Source: Rhynchopus euleeides
Lineage: Eukaryota; Euglenozoa; Diplonemea; Diplonemida; Diplonemidae
Direction of reading: 5' to 3'
Assembly (NCBI GenBank): GCA_963210315.1
Contig: OY723250.1
Location: 2,108,001-2,172,000, forward strand
DNA: 64,000 bases
Shown: piece after piece, positions 58,358 through 64,000 of the stretch
How positions within the stretch are numbered: position 1 is the stretch's first letter
Layout: each line of letters opens with the position of its first letter
Made by a program: the position numbers and the translations under genes
Notes under the pieces: model-generated
Told to the model about the DNA's origin: nothing
Seen by the model: the letters and a program-made list of their open reading frames with translations, nothing else
Database searches by the model: none

Positions 58358-60880
58358 GCCTGTTTGTGCCTCGGGACAGGCGGGGAGTGGCTTGCCGGGG
58401 AAAGAAACATTGTTCGAAAATAATCGTTCAAAATCGTTCACAATGCAACAGTTCGGGGAGCGCGTGTGATACGGTTCTTTGTTGTGCGTGGCCCGCCTTC
58501 AGCATACCGGGTTGTATTGGCGGTGCACCGTGTGGAGTATCAAGATGCTCACGATTCTCGACCCCCTACCTTCTGGGCAGTTTGTTCTTCTTCCCCCAGG
58601 CATATAACACGCTAAGTGGAGCAGAACGAACGCGAGGCTCGTATATCTTTTGTGGCGAACACCAAGTCTTCTTACAACAACCAGCAAGTTTTATTGTCAC
58701 AGTAAAACGTGTCGCTTGTCTGCCCCCCCCCCCCCCTTTTCCCTCCGATTTGCTGGTTGACTTGTCGGCGCTTCCGCAACTCGCCACTCACATCTGCATG
58801 AGGTGGGTGGTTGTGCGGATCACACGGGAGAGTGTGGTAAACGATCAACAGTGGGCACTTGTGTCGCGCCATTACTGGCTGCGTGTCGTATGGTTCACAC
58901 CCTTCCTTCACCATGCTGCCGCAGTGAGGTTTGACCCTCACACCACCACCCTTTGTGCGCAACATCAAACCATCAGCTCGATTATTTGCCGTAATGTGCA
59001 CAACCCCCAGGTGCAGGATGGGAGCTCTCACTGCGTTCAGTATGGTATCGAACAGACACCGGTTCGGTTTGGCAGCACTTTTTTTCAACTAACTCCCCTG
59101 CTTGTGCGCTACAATGTTGTAGCGTTGGCTCATTCGCGTGCTTCGTTTCCAGGGATAGTGCCCTGTGTGGTGCCAAATCTTCCCGTCATGCGGGAGGGCG
59201 TCACCACAGCAACTAACTTCTCGGGACCAATTTATAACACACTTGCGCGAGTGACACCCACTATCTGCAGCCAGACCTGCTCAATGCGCAGCCCCGCTCG
59301 GTGGATTGATTCTTTCCGAGTGGCAATACAACATAACCGGGCAGGGAGGTTGTAGCTGGAAGGTTTGGTCGCTTATCCCTCCGTGAAGCAAAAGAAAGAG
59401 CAACGGCTGCCTGCGCCTTTTGTCCGGTCTGTCTGTGTATTAAATAGTATCCTGCATCAGAGTCATCCCACCGTGCACCCTGTGCCCTCGTGCCCGCTGC
59501 TTCATGCCACAGTTTCCTGAAGATATTCCAGCCGAATGGTCGCAGTCTCCACGAAATTCTCTCCCCCCTGTGATTGAAACCCGTGCACCACCCGAGCCTT
59601 CGGTGGTGTATTGAGTATCAGTCGCCACAGAGCTCTGTTTATTCCTGTGGAAGCCTGTTGCCCGTCAAGGCAAGTCTGGTTCTGCACCCAAGGAATCCAC
59701 TTCTTAAGGGGACTGCGTGTGTCTATCGCACGCGGAAGAGAATCAAAATCAGCGTCAGCGCAAAAATGAAGCGAAGTCGAGATGTCGAATCAACGCGCAG
59801 AGTTACTGGAGTCAGGTGTTGAGTTTCTCACGCCCCGCTAAACCCCGCCCCCCCTCAGCCCCGCTGGTGCGACTTGTGCTTTTGTTTTCAAAAAAAAAAC
59901 AACACAGGCCACAGCGGGGGGTTGGTGGATTTTGTTTAAAAATGAATCAATGGGGGCCCTCGCTACCAAGTGTGACTGAGTGAGAAAAAGTGAGAAGTCA
60001 GCCATGTTTGGCTGACAACTGACGACTCGTGACTCACAGTGACTCGTAGCGAGGGCCCCCAATCAGAAAAAAATGGGCCAAAATAATCACACCGGTCTCG
60101 CTTCAGTGGTATTTTAATCACTTTTAATGCTTCAGGAAGGGGGTGATGTGGCATGAGGGTGTCGAACCGTGTCAAATGTTGGCGGAAAGTGTCGCGTTCC
60201 GTTCCTGCAGGTGTGCTCGTCATTCATAAAGGCATACCTTTCCGGGGGCGTGGTTGTGGAAGCACTTCACACACATTCCAACACATCAGGGGGAACACGC
60301 TCAGCTCCCTGCGAGGCTGTCGTGTTCTATATTTATTCTACAAATATCCAGGGCTTTTTGGACGATACCCCGGGTTGCAAAGGATGAAAAGCAAGAGATG
60401 CATCACCGCAAACCCTCTCTCCGTCAAAAACCCCTAATACGTTGACACCCTCAAACAGGCGACCCTTTTCCCCCCAGTGAAGCCCCCTCAGTGAAAGAAC
60501 TGCCCTAGCCGCCTCTCTCTCTATCTATCTGTCTCTCGATGTGTGATTATCCCCCGTGAAGGGATACACACACAACCCCCCCCTCTCCTTTTGTACTCCT
60601 CTGACCATCAATTCGATAGTATTTCCTGTTCGCGATGTCCCGTCCCACCCACGGGGCTTCTTGGTATCTTTTTTGTCTGAGTGATTCTTGTGTCATGCTG
60701 TGTGTGTGTGTGTGTGTGTGTGGTCAGAATGTTGCGGGAAATTCGTCAGGAAACCTGGCTGAAGCAATTGCTACTTAAGTTATGCATGCAGGTGGCGAAG
60801 CTGGCATCCTCTAAGGCCTCATTGACATCCTGTTTGTTTCTGCCTTCGGTTCGACCCCTTTGAGAGCTCCTGACTCGGTT
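58358..60880. other. Intergenic region, one 109-bp element
   Basis: A 344-codon open frame (58321-59355, plus) starts inside the short hAT element and reads through a C-run; it shows no domain and I do not call it a gene. (GT)n at 60701-60721. Otherwise short frames only. Confidence 0.5.
59952..60060 (+). mobile_element. 109-bp foldback element, subtype I
   Basis: 109 bp; target duplication AAT at 59949-59951 and 60061-60063. Confidence 0.96.
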
Positions 60881-61195
60881 CATGTCCTTGTCGCAGCAAG
60901 AGAGGGTAAGACGAAACCCCTTCCTTTTCGTTCTTCTCGATTATCACGCTCCAGCGTTTGCCTTTATTTTCGCATATTCCCTGATATTTTGACCTATTTT
61001 TTTTGGCCACACGGTCTTTCCACCCCGTGACACCATCTAGGGTCTTGCAAGACCCTAGCCTGATGGACCCCCTCCTGACCCGTTTCTTCGCTGAAGGGAC
61101 GCTGCCGGGGGAGGGGCACGAAGATTACGCATCAAAAACCGGTTTCACACCGTGTTGGGAAAACCTTCAGGAGTGCACTGCCAGAGGGGGGTGCT
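60881..61195 (+). repeat. Hairpin-bearing repeat unit, copy 1 (diverged)
   Basis: Diverged relative of the units at 62.5 and 63.3 kb: GTCGCAGCAAG, CCCGTGACACCA, then a hairpin CTAGGG...CCCTAG (61037-61058, 11-bp perfect stem), TTCTTCGCTGAAG, GAGGGGCACGAAG, CACACCGTGTTGGG. No tail is obvious. Could be a SINE or a structured RNA gene; no known RNA family recognised. Confidence 0.6.
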
Positions 61196-62330
61196 CGAGC
61201 TCGCCCAGGGCAAATCACTACTGAACCGCCTTGATGGTGTTTGTTTACGACACACCCGTACACCGCCTGCGGGTGCGGCATGACGTCTGCATCCGAACCT
61301 CACCCGGTTGCTCCTCCGCCACTCCGTTAGTGGTGTGCCGTGTGAGTGGGAAGGGGGCCCCCCTCCAGCCCCCGCCCGTCCCCACCGAGTTTTCAAGAAA
61401 AAGGAACACCCGCAGAGAAGCACTCGATCCGAAGCGATCCAAACCAACGAGGGGATGCGGTTGGATTGGCCCTGCATGTTTGTTTTACCACCACCCCACC
61501 CCCCCTCCTCCCTCGGCATGCGCCAAGCAAGCTCCATGCACGCGAACTCCAGCATCTTGTCAAACGACGAGGTGATCCCTGGAGGCAACGACTGGGGCCT
61601 GCTGCAGCTGCTGCCGATACTCTCTGCCCCTCTCTCCCCTCTCTCTCTCCCCCCTTCATCCCCACCCCTTCTTTGTTGTCCTGGCGCTTCCGGGGACCCC
61701 CGCGTCTACCGGTGGCTCTGTCCCCCCACCCCCACCCCCCCACCCTGTGGCAGCACTTTAGACCACAGAAGAGCCTCGGGTGGGGAGGGGTGGTCATGCA
61801 CCCGCTGCGTCCATCCCCAGCAAGAGCCTTGTCGGTTGCCGGTGGCGTGTACTCCAGCCGTGCCTAGAGGCATGTCTTGGGTGTTCTCCACACCGCTGGC
61901 ACACTGAGGAATGGGCGTATCTGACCACACTCTGCCTGCGTCTGCCCACACTCAAGGGCTCGCGCACCGCGTGTTGACTCTGGCAGGCCTGTGGTGGGGA
62001 AGTGCAAAAAATACCCCCCCTCCCTCCCCCGCCGTCCCCCACAAGGAAAAAAGATGGGGCGGTGCAAGGGGGGGGTGACATCAAAAGGCATCAAATGATG
62101 TGGTGGGAAACGTACGGCAGATCGACGCGCCCCCCGCCCCCCACCGATAGCTTGTATTGTTTGTTGCCTCCACTTTGGTCAAGCATGCGCCCTTCCCTCG
62201 ATAGGGTGCTGGAGAGTGTGTGACGTCTCGCTGCCTGGGATTGCGTCCAGGGTTTTTAAATTACCTGAAGGTGTCTCGTGTTTCGGAGGTGGCCTCGAAA
62301 AGAGTGTGTTCTTATGGCAGACACACACAC

Positions 62331-62493
62331 AGACGCGCCGGGGGGAGGGGTACGAAGAGTACGCGTCGAAACCGGTGTCACGTCGTGTTGGGGAATCCTT
62401 CGGGAGTGCGATACTGACGGGGAGGTGCTACTGCCCGTGCAGGGCGACACCGCCTTCAAACTTGAATACCTTATGGCACACACACACACACAC
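62331..62493 (+). repeat. Hairpin-bearing repeat unit, copy 2 (3' part only) with (CA)n tail
   Basis: Starts at GACGCGCCGGGGGGAGG and carries the second half of the unit up to GGCGACACCGCC, ending in a (CA)n tract (62478-62492). Confidence 0.75.
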
Positions 62494-62495
62494 CC

Positions 62496-62843
62496 AAGAC
62501 TCTTGAAGCGGCCTGACTATTTAGTGTCTTCGTCGCAGCAAGGGGGCGATATATACCACCCTTTTTATTGATTTCACGTGTCAGTGTTTGACTTTTTCGC
62601 AACTTCATTTCTTCCTTTTCTCCCTCTCCAACCCCACCCGTGACACCACCAGGGTTTAGCTAGCCCTGGTCCGATTATCCCCGGTTCTTCGCTGAAGAGA
62701 CGCGGCCGGGGGGAGGGGTACGAAGAGTACGCGTCGAAACCGGTGTCACGTCGTGTTGGGGAATCCTTCGGGAGTGCGATACTGAAGGGGAGGTGCTACT
62801 GCCCGTGCAGGGCGACACCGCCTTAAAACTTTATAACCACACA
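62496..62843 (+). repeat. Hairpin-bearing repeat unit, copy 3
   Basis: About 348 bp from AAGACTCTTGAAGCGGCC to a CA-rich end. Contains the hairpin CCAGGG...CCCTGG (62649-62669), TTCTTCGCTGAAGAGACG, and an outer stem GGTGTC...GACACC. Nearly identical to copy 4. Confidence 0.9.
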
Positions 62844-63294
62844 CAAACCCTCTATTCCCCCAGGCCTGATGAGCAATCCCCCCTGCCTCATGTTGTGACT
62901 TCCTTTCTACCTTGCACAAAACATCCCATTTGCCCCTTTACTTCCTTCGAAAGTGTTGTGACTTCCCCCCTACCCCACCCCTCGGGAGTGCCACTCCTCT
63001 GGTGGTTAAAAGTGACCCGCCGTTGTGCCTTCGGCATCTGTTGCGTGTGCCGTCGTATGCTTCCTATGCACTAGTTATAGCTATCCGGGGGCGGCCTGCT
63101 GTCGCACCAGTGGGCTGCCCCACCTCTGCACCCTCGGTTTTTAAGATGTTCACCACAGCGGAGAATGATCCCCTTCTCTGTGGCGATCGAGCCAAGCTGG
63201 ACGAGGTTCGCCTTCGGGCGAAGGTCATGTGGGCGGACAAAAGGTGCCTGCTCCTGAGACTCATCAGCAACCTGTTTCTTCCTTCAAGCCCTCA
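62844..63294. other. Spacer between repeat units 3 and 4
   Basis: About 450 bp of unique sequence; no gene or RNA recognised. Confidence 0.5.
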
Positions 63295-63642
63295 AGACTC
63301 TTGAAGCGGCCTGACTATTTAGTGTCTTCGTCGCAGCAAGGGGGCGATATATACCACCCTTTTTATTGATTTCACGTGTCAGTGTTTGACTTTTTCGCAA
63401 CTTCATTTCTTCCTTTTCTCCCTCTCCAACCCCACCCGTGACACCACCAGGGTTTAGCTAGCCCTGGTCCGATTATCCCCGGTTCTTCGCTGAAGAGACG
63501 CGGCCGGGGGGAGGGGTACGAAGAGTACGCGTCGAAACCGGTGTCACGTCGTGTTGGGGAATCCTTCGGGAGTGCGATACTGAAGGGGAGGTGCTACTGC
63601 CCGTGCAGGGCGACACCGCCTTAAAACTTTATAACCACACAC
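63295..63642 (+). repeat. Hairpin-bearing repeat unit, copy 4 with (CA)n tail
   Basis: Direct repeat of 62496-62843 at an offset of about 799 bp with very few differences; ends in ACACACACACACC. Confidence 0.9.
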
Positions 63643-63730
63643 ACACACCAGGGCTAGGACCGTGCAGGGTTAACCCTAAACCACCTGAAAAAGTGATCAA
63701 CACACACATACACCCAATAGGCGGACAAGA

Positions 63731-64000
63731 ATGTCAAGCGGCACCCCCCATGTGGGCCCTCCAAAGGAGGGTGAAGCTCTGCGTGTCAGAGGTGACGGAG
63801 AGGTCGAGGCGACCCTTCCAGTTCACAGGTCTGATGAGGCGCTGCGTGAGAACGCCACAGCGGAGGCGGAGGCGGGAAACGGGGTCGAGAACCAAAGCAC
63901 GTCGGATGTGGCGGCCTGCGCTGAGGATGCAGAGAACGCCCCCGCTGCCGTATCGAAGCCGCGTGGGCGCAAGAATATGTTCATTGATGAAGACGCTCCT
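63731..64000 (+). CDS. Start of an unknown protein, cut by the window edge
   Basis: An ATG at 63731 opens a frame that stays open for all 90 remaining codons. The peptide begins MSSGTPHVGPPKEGE and is hydrophilic, Glu/Ala-rich and probably disordered, ending with a basic patch and KPRGRKNMFIDEDAP. GC-rich third positions and the lack of stops suggest a real gene. No signal peptide, no domain recognised; function unknown. Confidence 0.55.
   Translation, partial: MSSGTPHVGPPKEGEALRVRGDGEVEATLPVHRSDEALRENATAEAEAGNGVENQSTSDVAACAEDAENAPAAVSKPRGRKNMFIDEDAP

Noticed and set aside
58321-59355. 344-codon plus-strand frame
   Set aside because: Starts inside the short hAT element, crosses a C-run, and has no domain or coding-like composition.

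Overview
This is eukaryotic nuclear DNA: long intron-free reading frames, several transposon classes, microsatellites and one 200-base N gap. No bacterial, organellar, rRNA or tRNA genes were recognised. Two large surface-type membrane proteins share a multi-pass domain that I associate from memory with big membrane-protein families of Euglenozoa (bodonids, diplonemids). A long pyrimidine tract followed by AG before one of them would fit trans-splicing. I suggest a repeat-rich euglenozoan, possibly a diplonemid, with low to moderate confidence.

Layout. 1-2262: a 41-bp satellite that flips orientation at about 1489. 2263-3848: no supported gene. 3849-7400: two facing copies of one pogo-type DNA transposon, an internally deleted copy and one encoding a transposase with a CCHC knuckle. 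8089-11129: a hAT transposon with an 8-bp target duplication. 11209-12790: a minisatellite with about 600-bp higher-order units. 12895-13536: an AT-rich foldback element. 13688-16087: host gene 1 (signal peptide, ricin-B-type lectin domain, beta domain, about seven membrane segments). 18456-18963: a LINE 3' fragment. 21469-31170: host gene 2, a 3233-residue mucin-like paralogue whose N-terminal 209-residue module is triplicated. 33793-40386: a second LINE lineage with an expanded LKRRLG repeat domain, cut by a TA-type element (39249-40058). 40387-44106: an apparently complete TA-type transposon whose single 993-residue protein joins a USP-family deubiquitinase to a pogo/CENP-B-type transposase. 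45279-45656: a foldback element. 47105-52371 and 53248-58356: a roughly 5-kb duplication (LINE, flank, short hAT remnant) around the N gap. 60.9-63.6 kb: a repeated unit with a conserved hairpin. 63731-64000: the start of a gene that runs off the window.

A strictly 109-bp element with 3-bp target duplications occurs in 14 full-length copies, plus one shorter copy and one fragment, nested in most other element classes. All its copies are non-coding and no autonomous partner is visible.

Most of the coding capacity belongs to mobile elements; only the two membrane-protein genes and the partial gene at the right edge look like host genes. The most unusual item is the deubiquitinase-transposase fusion. 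Three transposases of different families also each carry a short motif resembling a PCNA-binding PIP box, which suggests (inference only) that several element lineages here may couple to replication or ubiquitin signalling.
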